From assembly GCA_965205535.1 (NCBI GenBank), contig CBDBHH010000005.1, positions 682,001 to 746,000 of the forward strand: 64,000 nt of DNA, given 5' to 3'. Position 1 is the first letter of the stretch; every line of letters starts with the position of its first letter. Shown here piece after piece: positions 8,510-16,996 of the stretch. A program made the translations under genes and the position numbers. Below the pieces are notes generated by a model that was not told the DNA's origin, searched no databases, and saw only the letters and a program-made list of their open reading frames with translations. The stretch is from UBA8079 sp965205535 (GTDB lineage: Bacteria; Pseudomonadota; Alphaproteobacteria; UBA6615).

Positions 8510-9554
8510 CGCCGACCCTCTTGCCACCGCCGTCGAGACTGAAATTGCCTCTCGCCTGACGGCTTTCTCTGCCGGCGTGAACGCCTATCGCCACCACCCC
8601 TACAAACGTCGGCTCCAGGATCCTCCGACCCTGTGGGAATCGGGTGCGACACGCCTGCTCGACTATGGGCCGGCCGACGGTCGCCCGGTCCTGTTTGTCC
8701 CGTCCCTGATCAACCGTGCCTATATTCTCGACCTGTCCGAACACCGCAGCCTCATGCGATGGCTTGCGGCCGAGACCGGCCTTCGTCCCCTGCTCGTGGA
8801 CTGGGGTTTGCCCGGACCCGCAGAGCGCGATTTCACGCTCACCGACTACATCACCGGGCCGCTGTCCGGCGCGCTCGATCAGGCCGTCGACGCCGGCGGC
8901 GGGCCGGTGCCGGTGGTCGGCTACTGCATGGGCGGGCTGCTGGCACTGGCACTGGCGGCGAACCGGCCAGCCGATGTTGCGGGGTTGGGGTTGCTCGCGA
9001 CACCGTGGAACTTCCATGCGGAGCGCAAGGCGCAGGCGACCGCGCTCGCCCGTGCCGTCGATGCTTCCGCGCCCCTTCTTGAGGCCTATGGCGAACTGCC
9101 GGTGGATATCATCCAATCGCTGTTCTCCGCCCTCGATCCGTTTTTGGTCACCCGCAAGTTCATTCGCTTCGCCGCGGCCCAACCCGACAGTCAGGCGGCC
9201 GAAGAATTCGTGGCCCTGGAAGACTGGCTGAACGACGGGGTCCCGCTGGCCGGCCCCGTCGCTCGTGAATGCATGGGTGGCTGGTACGGGAGCAACACGC
9301 CGCATGCCGGAGAATGGAAAATTTCCGGCGCCGCGGTCCGTCCCGAAGCAATAGATATCCCGACCCGGATCTTGATCCCCCAGCAGGACCGGATTGTCCC
9401 ACCCGCCTCGGCCCAGGCGTTGGTTGACGCCCTGCCCGACGCCGATGCCACCAGCGTGCCGCTCGGCCATATCGGCATGGTCGCGGGGTCGCGCGCCCGC
9501 GCGCTCGTCTGGGAACCGCTCTCGGCATGGCTGCACGGTGTTTCCGGCAGCTAG
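8307..9554 (+). CDS. PhaC-like alpha/beta hydrolase (PHA synthase-like)
   Basis: A 415-residue alpha/beta-hydrolase with the PHA-synthase lipase-like box GYCMGG (Cys nucleophile), an Asp motif (QQDRIVPP) and the His motif GHIGM, i.e. a Cys-Asp-His triad. PRPLLVDWG-like and ATPWNFHA segments are typical of PhaC-type proteins. It is far shorter than class I synthases (about 560-600 residues) and nearer class III/IV PhaC subunits. I start it at ATG 8307 because the segment GPRPLPLHL looks conserved in relatives, from memory; this gives a 203-base out-of-frame overlap with the preceding gene. Later starts at 8412 (ATG) or 8448 (GTG) are possible. Lies upstream of phaA-phaB. Confidence 0.85.
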   Translation: MDQKTNAHPRLGPRPLPLHLMTAINSWSSSRGALPMLRNGSIAWNPEVAARADKLQKSLPPTPEAESNADPLATAVETEIASRLTAFSAGVNAYRHHPYKRRLQDPPTLWESGATRLLDYGPADGRPVLFVPSLINRAYILDLSEHRSLMRWLAAETGLRPLLVDWGLPGPAERDFTLTDYITGPLSGALDQAVDAGGGPVPVVGYCMGGLLALALAANRPADVAGLGLLATPWNFHAERKAQATALARAVDASAPLLEAYGELPVDIIQSLFSALDPFLVTRKFIRFAAAQPDSQAAEEFVALEDWLNDGVPLAGPVARECMGGWYGSNTPHAGEWKISGAAVRPEAIDIPTRILIPQQDRIVPPASAQALVDALPDADATSVPLGHIGMVAGSRARALVWEPLSAWLHGVSGS

Positions 9555-9678
9555 TTCGCTGGACTCGGCACCCCACCCGGTCTATATCCACCAAGGACTG
9601 AAAATCAGCGGAATTCGGGGAGTTTGTGCAGTGCGCCATGATTCCCGTGCGTTCCGCAGCCTCAATCAGGAGAGATAA

Positions 9679-10854
9679 ATGTCGGATGTCGTGATTGCCG
9701 GTGCCGCCCGGACACCTGTCGGAGCCTTTAACGGTGCATTGGCCGGCCTCAGCGCCGCAGAACTGGGTACGGTTGCCATCTCCAGCGCTCTCGAGCGCGC
9801 CGGTGTGCCCGCCGCAGATGTCGACGAAGTGGTCATGGGCCAGGTCCTGACCGCCGCGACGGGCATGAACCCTGCACGCCAGGCATTGCTCGCCGCGGGC
9901 ATTCCGGAAGACCGCACCGCCTACCTGATCAATCAGGTTTGCGGCTCGGGCCTGCGCGCGGTCGCGCAAGGCTTCCAGGCCATCAAGCTCGGTGAGGCCG
10001 ACATTGTCGTGGCGGGTGGTCAGGAAAGCATGAGCCAGTCCCCCCATGCGTCACACATGCGCGACGGCACCAAGATGGGCGACGTCAAATTCGTCGACAC
10101 GATGATCAACGACGGCCTGTGGTGCTCGCTGATGGGCTATCACATGGGCACCACGGCAGAGAATGTCGCCGAGAAATGGCAGATCACCCGCGACGAGCAG
10201 GACGCGTTTGCGGCCGGTTCCCAGCAGAAGGCCGAGGCGGCCCAGAATGACGGGCGCTTCGCCGACGAAATCGCCGCCGTCACGATCCAGACCCGCAAGG
10301 GCGACATCGTGGTCGACGCCGACGAGTATCCCCGGCACGGCACCACGACCGAGACCCTCGGCAAGCTTCGTCCCGCCTTCTCGAAAGAGGGCACGGTCAC
10401 CGCGGGCAACGCCTCCGGCATCAACGATGGCAGTGCGGCCACCGTGCTGATGAGCGCCGATGAGGCAGCCAAGCGGGGTGTCACCCCGCTGGCCCGCATC
10501 GCCTCCTGGGCGACCGCGGGTGTCGACCCCGCCGTGATGGGCTCGGGCCCAATCCCGGCCAGCCGCAAGGCCCTGGAGCGGGCCGGCTGGAGTGTCGACG
10601 AGGTCGAGCTGGTCGAGGCCAACGAGGCCTTCGCCGCCCAGGCGATCGCGGTCAACCGCGATATGGGCTGGGACCCGGAGATCGTCAACGTAAACGGCGG
10701 TGCCATCGCCATCGGCCACCCGATCGGTGCCTCGGGCGCGCGGGTGCTGATCACGCTGCTGCACGAAATGCAAAAACGCGACGCCAAGAAGGGCCTCACC
10801 ACCCTTTGCATCGGCGGCGGCATGGGCATCGCGCTCTGCGTCGAGCGGGACTAG
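9679..10854 (+). CDS. phaA: Acetyl-CoA C-acetyltransferase (beta-ketothiolase)
   Basis: A 391-residue thiolase. The acylated Cys is Cys88 in NQVCGSGL. The family motifs NEAFAAQ and GHPIGASG (with the catalytic His) follow, and the second Cys is in CIGGGMG near the end. It condenses two acetyl-CoA to acetoacetyl-CoA, the first step of PHB synthesis. AGGAGAG precedes the ATG at 9679. It lies 124 bases after the PhaC-like gene and 94 bases before phaB, in the classical phaA-phaB order. Full length for the family. Confidence 0.96.
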   Translation: MSDVVIAGAARTPVGAFNGALAGLSAAELGTVAISSALERAGVPAADVDEVVMGQVLTAATGMNPARQALLAAGIPEDRTAYLINQVCGSGLRAVAQGFQAIKLGEADIVVAGGQESMSQSPHASHMRDGTKMGDVKFVDTMINDGLWCSLMGYHMGTTAENVAEKWQITRDEQDAFAAGSQQKAEAAQNDGRFADEIAAVTIQTRKGDIVVDADEYPRHGTTTETLGKLRPAFSKEGTVTAGNASGINDGSAATVLMSADEAAKRGVTPLARIASWATAGVDPAVMGSGPIPASRKALERAGWSVDEVELVEANEAFAAQAIAVNRDMGWDPEIVNVNGGAIAIGHPIGASGARVLITLLHEMQKRDAKKGLTTLCIGGGMGIALCVERD

Positions 10855-10948
10855 TCAAACAAGATCATAGGGGAACGCACCATTCATCGCGGGTATTGCA
10901 AGAGCGCCGATCTCAGGCGCCACCGATCCGCTCTATCAGGAGAGTAAA

Positions 10949-11671
10949 ATGGGCCGAGTGGCACTTGTTACCGGCGGCACGCGAGGAATCGGTGCCGCGA
11001 TCGCGATCGCGCTGAAAAACGCGGGCCGCGACGTCGTCGTCAACTATGCAGGCAACGACCACGCCGCGCGCGAGTTCGAAGAGGCGACCAGCATCAAGAC
11101 GTTGAAGTTCGACGTCTCCGACCATGAGGCGGTCGCCGCCGCAGCTGCGCAGATCGAAAAAGATCTCGGGCCGATCGAGATTCTGGTCAACAACGCCGGC
11201 ATCACCCGCGACGGCACCATGCATCGCATGACCTTCGAGCAATGGAAGGAAGTGATCGACACCAACCTGTCGGGCGTCTTCAACTGTTCTCGCGCGGTCA
11301 TCGAGGGCATGCGCGAACGCAGCTTCGGCCGGATCGTCAACATCGGTTCGATCAACGGCCAGGCCGGCCAGTACGGCCAGGTCAACTACGCCGCCACGAA
11401 GTCCGGCATCCACGGCTTCACCAAGGCGCTGGCCCAGGAGGGTGCGGCCAAGAACATCACGGTCAACGCGATCGCGCCGGGCTATGTGGATACCGACATG
11501 GTGCGCGCCGTCCCGCCGGAAGTGCTCGAAAAGATTATCGCAGGCATCCCCGTCGGGCGCCTGGGCAAGGCCGACGATATCGCGCGGGGCGTGATTTTCC
11601 TGACCGCAGACAATGCTGACTTCATCACCGGGTCGACCCTGTCGATCAACGGTGGCCAGCATATGTACTAG
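10949..11671 (+). CDS. phaB: Acetoacetyl-CoA reductase
   Basis: A 240-residue short-chain dehydrogenase: TGGTRGIG cofactor loop at residues 7-14, NNAGITRD near 85, and the catalytic Ser plus Tyr-x3-Lys (SINGQAG ... NYAATKSG). The NNAGITRDGTMHRM segment and the ending NGGQHMY are typical of PhaB, which reduces acetoacetyl-CoA to (R)-3-hydroxybutyryl-CoA with NADPH. A ribosome-binding site (AGGAGAG) precedes the ATG. It follows phaA directly, so the two probably share a transcript. Confidence 0.95.
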   Translation: MGRVALVTGGTRGIGAAIAIALKNAGRDVVVNYAGNDHAAREFEEATSIKTLKFDVSDHEAVAAAAAQIEKDLGPIEILVNNAGITRDGTMHRMTFEQWKEVIDTNLSGVFNCSRAVIEGMRERSFGRIVNIGSINGQAGQYGQVNYAATKSGIHGFTKALAQEGAAKNITVNAIAPGYVDTDMVRAVPPEVLEKIIAGIPVGRLGKADDIARGVIFLTADNADFITGSTLSINGGQHMY

Positions 11672-11685
11672 GGCGGACTCGTCTG

Positions 11686-12246
11686 ATGAGCCGCGAATAT
11701 CCCGACTGGCCCATCGCGGGGGTCGGGGTCGTGGTGCTGCGGGGGGACCAGGTCCTGATGATCCGGCGCGGACGTGAACCGCGCATCGGCCAGTGGAGCA
11801 TCCCCGGCGGCAAACAGGAGCTGGGCGAGACGTGGCAGGACACCGCCGCGCGCGAAGTCCTTGAGGAGACCGGCGTCGAAATCGACGTGATCGGCATCGT
11901 CGATGTGGTCGATGCGATCGTGCGCGACGGCGACCCGCCGCGCCCCGGCACGGCCAATGACGGCACCGAGGGTGTCGGGCTGGCCGCGGCCAACGACGAC
12001 GCCGATGCGAACGTCACCGCGCTGAACGACGCGCCCGGCGACATCCGGAGAATTCGGTACCACTACACCCTCATCGATTGCGCCGCAGTCTGGACCGGCG
12101 GTGATCCCGTGGCCGGCGGCGATGCTGCTCATGCCGAGTGGTGGCCCCTGGACAGGATCGTCGAACTATCGCTTTGGTCCGAGACCGTCCGCATCATTAC
12201 CGAAGCCGCCGCTCTCGCCAACGCCACACGCCGCGATCCCCAGTGA
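11686..12246 (+). CDS. Nudix hydrolase with an internal insert
   Basis: A 186-residue Nudix protein. The Nudix box fits the consensus exactly at about residues 41-64 (GKQELGE ... REVLEETGV), so a metal-dependent diphosphohydrolase activity on nucleotide-type substrates is expected. Between the strand VVDVVDAIVRDGD and IRRIRYHYTLIDC there is an Asp/Ala-rich insert of roughly 35-40 residues not usual in small Nudix enzymes. It starts 14 bases after phaB and its TGA stop overlaps the GTG start of the EamA gene, so all three are probably one transcript. Confidence 0.9.
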   Translation: MSREYPDWPIAGVGVVVLRGDQVLMIRRGREPRIGQWSIPGGKQELGETWQDTAAREVLEETGVEIDVIGIVDVVDAIVRDGDPPRPGTANDGTEGVGLAAANDDADANVTALNDAPGDIRRIRYHYTLIDCAAVWTGGDPVAGGDAAHAEWWPLDRIVELSLWSETVRIITEAAALANATRRDPQ

Positions 12247-12442
12247 ACCCGGCAACCCAGCCGAAACACGGGCGCCGCGCCACGCTGATCGGCCTGTCGG
12301 CGGTACTTGTCTGGTCCACGCTTGCAATCTTCGGCGCGTTGGCCGGCGACGTCCCGCCGCTGCAGCTCGTGGCGATGGCCTTCACCATCGTCTTCGTCCT
12401 CGCCGCAGCCATCTGGCTGGCGCGCGGCGAGAACCCGCTGGA

Positions 12443-12450
12443 CCATATGC
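12443..12450. repeat. Left target-site duplication (CCATATGC)
   Basis: Identical to 13961-13968 and directly abuts the left IS end. It lies within the EamA coding sequence. Confidence 0.92.
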
Positions 12451-12476
12451 TGTCCGTCGTCATATAAAATGGGACA
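12451..12476. repeat. Left terminal inverted repeat of the IS
   Basis: A 26-bp end that starts TGTCCG and finishes TGGGACA. It matches the reverse complement of the right end at positions 1-4, 6, 8-12 and 20-26; the middle is diverged. TGTC at the outer edge and GACA at the inner edge make each end itself a small dyad. Confidence 0.85.
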
Positions 12477-12523
12477 TCAGAGTGGTTTGAGCATTGGAGT
12501 CTCTGGCTCGTTTGTGTGATTGA

Positions 12524-13504
12524 TTATGCGGCTTGTTTCTGATGTTGCAAGCGGCGTTGTTTGATTGTGTTTTTCTTAATCTTTTCCCTTTCTCTGAGAA
12601 TTGCTTTGTCGCGGCCGAAGTAGACGTCGACTGGTGTGACGTTGTTCAGGCTCTCGTGGTAGCGCCGGTTGTTGTAGTATTCGACGAAGGCCCCGATCTG
12701 GCGTTCAAGATCGCCTGGCAGATAGTAATTCTCCAGCAGAACCCGGTTCTTCATGGTCTGGTGCCAGCGTTCGATTTTGCCTTGGGTTTGTGGGTGGAAC
12801 GGCGCGCCGCGAACATGCGTCATTTTTTGATCCTCCAACCAGTTGGCCAGATCGCCGGAGATGTAGCATGAACCGTTGTCGCTGAGCAGACGTGGCTTGT
12901 GACGCACAACCGCCTGGTCGCAACCAGACGCCGTCAGCGCCAGCTCGATCGTGTCTGTCACGTCCTCAGCACGCATGTTGGTGCAAAGCTTCCACGCAAT
13001 GATGTAGCGGCTGTAATCATCGAGGATCGTGCTCAGATAATACCAGCCCCAGCCAATGATCTTGAAGTAGGTGAAGTCTGTTTGCCACATCTCGTTGATG
13101 GCCGTGGTTTTGTCGGTGAACTCGTCGGCAGCTTTGATCACCATGTAGTCTGGCGCGGTGATGAGGTCAGCTGCTTTGAGAATGCGATAAGCTGATGATT
13201 CAGAGACAAAATACCGCCTCTCATCCGTGTATTTGACCGCCAGTTCCCGTGTGGTCAGCGCCTCATGTTCCAGCGCGAACTCGATCAGGTCATCACGACG
13301 AGCATCAGGGATGCGGTTCCAGACCGATCCTGGGCGTGGGGATTTGTCAGCCAGTCCATCCAGGCCGCCGTCAATATAGAGATCATACCATCGGTAGAAT
13401 GTCGTGCGTGGGATGCCCAGCATGTCGAGGGTTTGTTTCACCGGCAGATGTGATCCCTCAACGGTGCGGATGATCTCCAGTTTCTCAGACGCAGGGTATC
13501 TCAT
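12524..13504 (-). CDS. IS transposase, DDE-type (OrfB)
   Basis: A 326-residue transposase: N-terminal helix-turn-helix segments (EIIRTVEGSHLPVKQTLDML, then TFYRWYDLYIDGG), an HTH_21-like linker and an rve integrase core. The acidic residues are visible in MWQTDFTYF, LLSDNGSCY and the later HPQTQGKIERWHQTMK, consistent with an intact DDE triad. It starts at 13504, overlapping the OrfA stop by 4 bases (ATGA), so it is probably made by translational coupling. The basic, Gln-rich tail (NTIKQRRLQHQ) follows the catalytic core. Confidence 0.93.
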   Translation of the reverse strand: MRYPASEKLEIIRTVEGSHLPVKQTLDMLGIPRTTFYRWYDLYIDGGLDGLADKSPRPGSVWNRIPDARRDDLIEFALEHEALTTRELAVKYTDERRYFVSESSAYRILKAADLITAPDYMVIKAADEFTDKTTAINEMWQTDFTYFKIIGWGWYYLSTILDDYSRYIIAWKLCTNMRAEDVTDTIELALTASGCDQAVVRHKPRLLSDNGSCYISGDLANWLEDQKMTHVRGAPFHPQTQGKIERWHQTMKNRVLLENYYLPGDLERQIGAFVEYYNNRRYHESLNNVTPVDVYFGRDKAILREREKIKKNTIKQRRLQHQKQAA

Positions 13505-13875
13505 TCCTCGAACTCCCCAGCCCCTGTCATGCTTTTTTTGAGCAGACGGTTCTCAAGGGTGAGATCGGCAACGCATTCCTTTAATGCCAGCGACTCCGAG
13601 CGCAGATCCTTCACTTCGGGCGGCGTAGCCTGCCGTGCCGTGTCACCAGATAACCGGCGCTTGCCAGCTTCGAGAAATTCCTTGGACCAGCTATAATACA
13701 GGCTCTCGGCAATCCCCTCGCGGCGGCACAGCACCGAGATGCTTTCCTCGCCACGCAGGCCCGCCAAGACGATGCGGATTTTCTCTTCAGCTGAATAGGT
13801 TTGCCGCGTCTTGCGGCGGATGTTCTTAACCACCTTGCCGGCGGCGTCTTTCGATGTCTGGGGCTTCTTCGTCAT
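13501..13875 (-). CDS. IS transposase helper, HTH protein (OrfA)
   Basis: A 124-residue protein of the HTH_Tnp_1 type (YSAEEKIRIVLAGLRGEES ... CRREGIAESLYYSW), which recognises the element ends, followed by a leucine-zipper-like helix (ADLTLENRLLKKSM) typical of IS3 OrfA multimerisation. It is the promoter-proximal gene of the element and overlaps OrfB by 4 bases. No frameshift signal for an OrfAB fusion was obvious at the junction. Confidence 0.9.
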   Translation of the reverse strand: MTKKPQTSKDAAGKVVKNIRRKTRQTYSAEEKIRIVLAGLRGEESISVLCRREGIAESLYYSWSKEFLEAGKRRLSGDTARQATPPEVKDLRSESLALKECVADLTLENRLLKKSMTGAGEFEE

Positions 13876-13934
13876 CTCGATCTCCTAATCGATAAGATGA
13901 ACCAGAAATCCTCCGTTATTCAAATCCTCAATTC

Positions 13935-13960
13935 TGTCCCACGGGTGCTGACGTCAGACA
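13935..13960. repeat. Right terminal inverted repeat of the IS
   Basis: A 26-bp counterpart of the left end. Read inward from the right edge it begins TGTCTGACGTCA and ends TGGGACA. Confidence 0.85.
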
Positions 13961-13968
13961 CCATATGC
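13961..13968. repeat. Right target-site duplication (CCATATGC)
   Basis: Second copy of the 8-bp target duplication, directly after the right IS end. Its removal with the IS restores the EamA frame. Confidence 0.92.
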
Positions 13969-14677
13969 GACAACCGGCACCTGTCTGGGCGCTCGGGCTT
14001 GCCGGGCTGTTCGGCTATCACGTGCTCTATTTCATCGGCATCCAGAACGCGCCGCCGGCGGACGCCAACCTGATCAACTATCTGTGGCCGATGCTGATCG
14101 TACTCTTCTCCGCCCTCTTGCCGTCCAGTACCGGCGTTGGTCGCCTGCGCTGGTTCCACCTCGCGGGCGCCGGGCTGGGCCTCGCCGGGACCGCGCTGAT
14201 CGTCATGGGCAATGGATTGTGGGACGGCAGCCTTCGCATCCGCACCGAGTATAGCGGCGGTTATCTGGCCGCCGTCGGCGCGGCGCTGGCATGGTCGGGA
14301 TACTCGGTCTTGTCGCGCCGGTTCGCCCATATCTCAACCGACGCGGTCGGCGCCTTCTGCGGCGGCACGGCAGCGCTGGCCTGGGTGACCCATCTCGCGC
14401 TGGAGACGACCGTGTGGCCGACCGGCACTGTCGCCTGGCTGGCGGTGCTCGGGCTCGGGCTCGGGCCCGTGGGCACCGCCTTCTTCGTCTGGGACCATGG
14501 CGTCAAACATGGCGATTTACGGGTGCTCGGCGCCGCCGCCTACGCCGCCCCGCTGCTGTCCACCCTGCTGCTGGTCGTGTTCGGACTGGCGGACGGGACC
14601 TGGACCCTCGCCCTGGCCTGCTTGCTGATCATGGGTGGCGGGCTGCTTGCCGCACGCGAGAGGCTGGCGCGCAGCGG

Positions 14678-15349
14678 CTAGCGGCCGGACTGGGCGTTGG
14701 AGAACGCCCGCATATGGAATTCGGCCTGAGCGGGCGCATACAAATATTCCTGCCCGACAGGACAGGCCCGGCGCGCCGCGCAACCGCGCGGCATACAGTC
14801 CGTATTGTCGGTGTCGGTGATATGTCCGACGCAGGCCGGCACATCATAGATACCACTTGCGAACGCCCCGACCGGACACGCCGAGAGACACGGCTTGTCG
14901 AGGCAGGTCTCACACGGCGAGGGTCGCGTGTCGGTTTGCGGCAGCGGGAGTTTTTCGGCAAAGGCCAGAGCCCCGCGATAGGCGTGCCACAACCCGAACG
15001 CGGGGTGGATCAACACGCCGACCGGCGACGGGTAGACCGGCTCCGCCTGCTGGGCCCAGCGCTGAAACGGCAGATGGGGCGGGCCACCGAACGGAAACAG
15101 CGGCGTGGCGCCGAGCGCGGTCGCCACCTCGGCCAACACATCCGATACCCATGCATCAAGGGGGCTCGTCCGATCGGCATAATCGCCGCGCACCCCATCG
15201 AAAGCCGCCCACATGTCCGGCCCGGCATTGCCGACCAGAACCAGCGTTTCGCCGGGAACATTGTCGTCGGGCACGGGATGGAACCCGCCACGCGGGATCA
15301 GGCCATGCGCACCGAGTGCGGATTCTATGGAGGAGAAGTCCGGTGTCAC
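14678..15349 (-). CDS. Ferredoxin-like 4Fe-4S protein
   Basis: A 223-residue protein. The N-terminal two-thirds resemble the non-catalytic part of ferredoxin-containing (QueG-like or reductive-dehalogenase-like) proteins, and the C-terminal part has iron-sulphur ligands: CETCLDKPCLSACP near residues 145-158 and a further Cys-rich stretch (CVGHI ... CMPRGCAARRACP). One or two 4Fe-4S clusters are expected. It is not full-length QueG (about 350 residues). It converges on the EamA 3' half with a 4-base overlap and lies 8 bases upstream of asd's end. Function unknown. Confidence 0.75.
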   Translation of the reverse strand: MTPDFSSIESALGAHGLIPRGGFHPVPDDNVPGETLVLVGNAGPDMWAAFDGVRGDYADRTSPLDAWVSDVLAEVATALGATPLFPFGGPPHLPFQRWAQQAEPVYPSPVGVLIHPAFGLWHAYRGALAFAEKLPLPQTDTRPSPCETCLDKPCLSACPVGAFASGIYDVPACVGHITDTDNTDCMPRGCAARRACPVGQEYLYAPAQAEFHMRAFSNAQSGR

Positions 15350-15357
15350 GTCGGAAA

Positions 15358-16392
15358 CTACTCCGCCGCGATGGCCTTCTTCAGATAGTCCCGATCGAGC
15401 AGCTCGGCGATCTGGACGGTGTTCAGAGCCGCACCCTTGCGCAGATTGTCAGACACAACCCAGATGTTCAGGCCGTTGTCGATCGTCGCATCCTCGCGAA
15501 TACGGCTGACATAGACACCATCTTCACCCGCCGCTTCCTTGGGCGTGACATAGCCTTCGTCGGCCCGGTGATCGACCAGCACCACCCCGGGCGCATTGCG
15601 CAGGGCCTCGCGGGCGTCCTTGGCGGAGACCTCACGGGAGAACTGGATATTGATCGCCTCGGCATGGCCGATGAACACCGGAACGCGCACGCAGGTGGCG
15701 GTCAGCTTGATCTTCGGGTCGAGGATCTTCTTGGTCTCGACCGTCATCTTCCACTCTTCCTTGGTCGACCCGTCATCCATGAACACGTCGATATGGGGAA
15801 TCACGTTGAAGGCGATCGGCTTGGTGAATTCCTTCGCCTCGACCGGGTCGTTCACGTAAACGGCGCAGGTCTGGTTGAAGAGCTCGTCCATAGCATCCTT
15901 GCCGGCGCCCGAGACCGACTGATAGGTCGACACGACCACCCGCTCGATGCCGAAGGCGTCGTGCAGGGGCTTGAGTGCGGCCACCATCTGGATCGTCGAA
16001 CAGTTCGGGTTGGCGATGATATTGCGCTTGGTATAGCCGGCCGCCGCCTCGGGATTCACCTCGGGAACGATCAGCGGGACGTCGGGATCCATCCGGAACT
16101 GGGACGTGTTGTCGATGACAATGCAGCCTGCCGCCGCGGCCTTGGGCGCGTATTTCGCCGAAACGCTGGAGCCCGGCGAGAACAACCCGATGTCGGTTCC
16201 GGCGAAGTCATACTCCGCCAGATTCTGAACGATCAGGGTCTGGTCCTCGCCATAGGACACCTCGCGCCCGACCGAGCGTTCGCTCGCCAGGGCGACCACT
16301 TCATCGGCCGGAAACTCGCGTTCCGACAGCGTCTGCAGGAGTTCGCGGCCGACATTTCCCGTCGCACCGACCACCGCAACCTTATAACCCAT
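15358..16392 (-). CDS. asd: Aspartate-semialdehyde dehydrogenase
   Basis: A 344-residue enzyme that reduces aspartyl-4-phosphate to aspartate semialdehyde, feeding lysine/DAP, threonine and methionine synthesis. The NADP loop is GATGNVGRE at residues 8-16, the catalytic Cys is in NPNCSTIQM, and the active-site His/Arg region is near VRVPVFIGHAEAI. The start at 16392 (MGYKVAVVG) has AAAGGA about 9 bases upstream; an in-frame ATG at 16401 is too close to that site, and the frame open to 16698 is not coding. dapF, in the same lysine pathway, is 12 kb away. Confidence 0.96.
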   Translation of the reverse strand: MGYKVAVVGATGNVGRELLQTLSEREFPADEVVALASERSVGREVSYGEDQTLIVQNLAEYDFAGTDIGLFSPGSSVSAKYAPKAAAAGCIVIDNTSQFRMDPDVPLIVPEVNPEAAAGYTKRNIIANPNCSTIQMVAALKPLHDAFGIERVVVSTYQSVSGAGKDAMDELFNQTCAVYVNDPVEAKEFTKPIAFNVIPHIDVFMDDGSTKEEWKMTVETKKILDPKIKLTATCVRVPVFIGHAEAINIQFSREVSAKDAREALRNAPGVVLVDHRADEGYVTPKEAAGEDGVYVSRIREDATIDNGLNIWVVSDNLRKGAALNTVQIAELLDRDYLKKAIAAE

Positions 16393-16507
16393 GGGTCTCA
16401 TCCTTTGATCCCCGGCCACATCGACCGGGTGCGGGCGATGACATAAGCCCGAAATCGCGGTTTTGCAAGGTTTGAGCGTTGATAACGCGCCTGCGATACT
16501 TCGGGCC

Positions 16508-16963
16508 ATGCGCACCTTTCTGCTGACCCTGATCATCCTTGCGACGGCACATACAGCCGGGACGCAGGCACTGCTGGCCCAGTCCGCCAGCACAATCAGC
16601 GGATTTCCAACGGCCGAGGACGGTGCGAGCCTTTCCTTTCCCGTCGGCGATACGCGCATCCATGTACGGTTTGCCGGGGTCACGGCGCCCGCCCTCAACG
16701 CCTACCCCTATGGATCCTGGGCCCACCTCGCCCTGGGTGACGTGATCGCCGGGAACGAGGTGTCCTGTCGCCTGACGGAAGACCAGGTGGCAGGCCCGCA
16801 GAAGCTCGGTATTTGTGTCGCACCGGGTCTCGGTGACCTGGCGCATTGGGCCGTGATGAACGGCTTTGCTGTTCCCGAGCCCGGCGCCGCGGGAGACCCC
16901 TATGTGGCGGCGGCCCGCGACGCGCGACGGGCCAAGCGTGGTATCTGGGGCGGGGTCAGGTAA
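16508..16963 (+). CDS. Secreted protein, degenerate thermonuclease-like fold
   Basis: A 151-residue protein with a signal peptide (hydrophobic core FLLTLIILATAHTAG, likely cleavage near ALLAQSAS). The rest aligns by eye with staphylococcal-nuclease-like domains: EDGASLSF in place of DGDT, VRFAGVTAPAL in place of the VRLxGIDxPE segment, and the C-terminal ARDARRAKRGIWGG typical of the family. The acidic catalytic residues at the IDxPE position are replaced (Thr and Ala), so nuclease activity is doubtful. The ATG at 16508 gives the signal peptide; the frame from 16463 adds a non-coding extension. Confidence 0.75.
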   Translation: MRTFLLTLIILATAHTAGTQALLAQSASTISGFPTAEDGASLSFPVGDTRIHVRFAGVTAPALNAYPYGSWAHLALGDVIAGNEVSCRLTEDQVAGPQKLGICVAPGLGDLAHWAVMNGFAVPEPGAAGDPYVAAARDARRAKRGIWGGVR

Positions 16964-16996
16964 GCCCCTTCGGGCGACACGGACCGCAACTTCGGC

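Larger units (their letters stand above)
12451..13960. mobile_element. Complete IS3/IS481-like insertion sequence, about 1.51 kb
   Basis: A bounded element with two transposase ORFs on the minus strand, imperfect 26-bp terminal inverted repeats beginning TGTC, and an 8-bp direct repeat (CCATATGC) immediately outside each end. The ORFs are intact and overlap by 4 bases, so the element may be active. ORF organisation (small HTH protein plus DDE protein) is IS3-like; the 8-bp duplication is longer than the usual 3-5 bp of IS3 and is more like IS481-type elements. Exact family needs an ISfinder search. Confidence 0.93.
12243..14681 (+). pseudogene. EamA/DMT-family transporter gene split by an insertion sequence
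   Basis: Two halves of one transporter gene flank the insertion sequence. The 5' part starts at GTG 12243, overlapping the Nudix stop, and encodes a first helix (LIGLSAVLVWSTLAIFGALA). The 3' part (13969-14681) encodes the remaining helices. Removing 12451-13968 joins the codons as ...GAC CAT ATG CGA CAA..., reading NPLDHMRQPAPVWALG, an unbroken protein of 306 residues with the ten-helix DMT layout. EamA proteins export or import small metabolites. As it stands the gene is interrupted; an internal ATG at 13965 could at most express a truncated protein. Confidence 0.9.

Noticed and set aside
14857..16446. A 529-codon plus-strand open frame across asd and the ferredoxin-like gene
   Set aside because: It spans two well-supported minus-strand genes and is Arg/His-rich noise.
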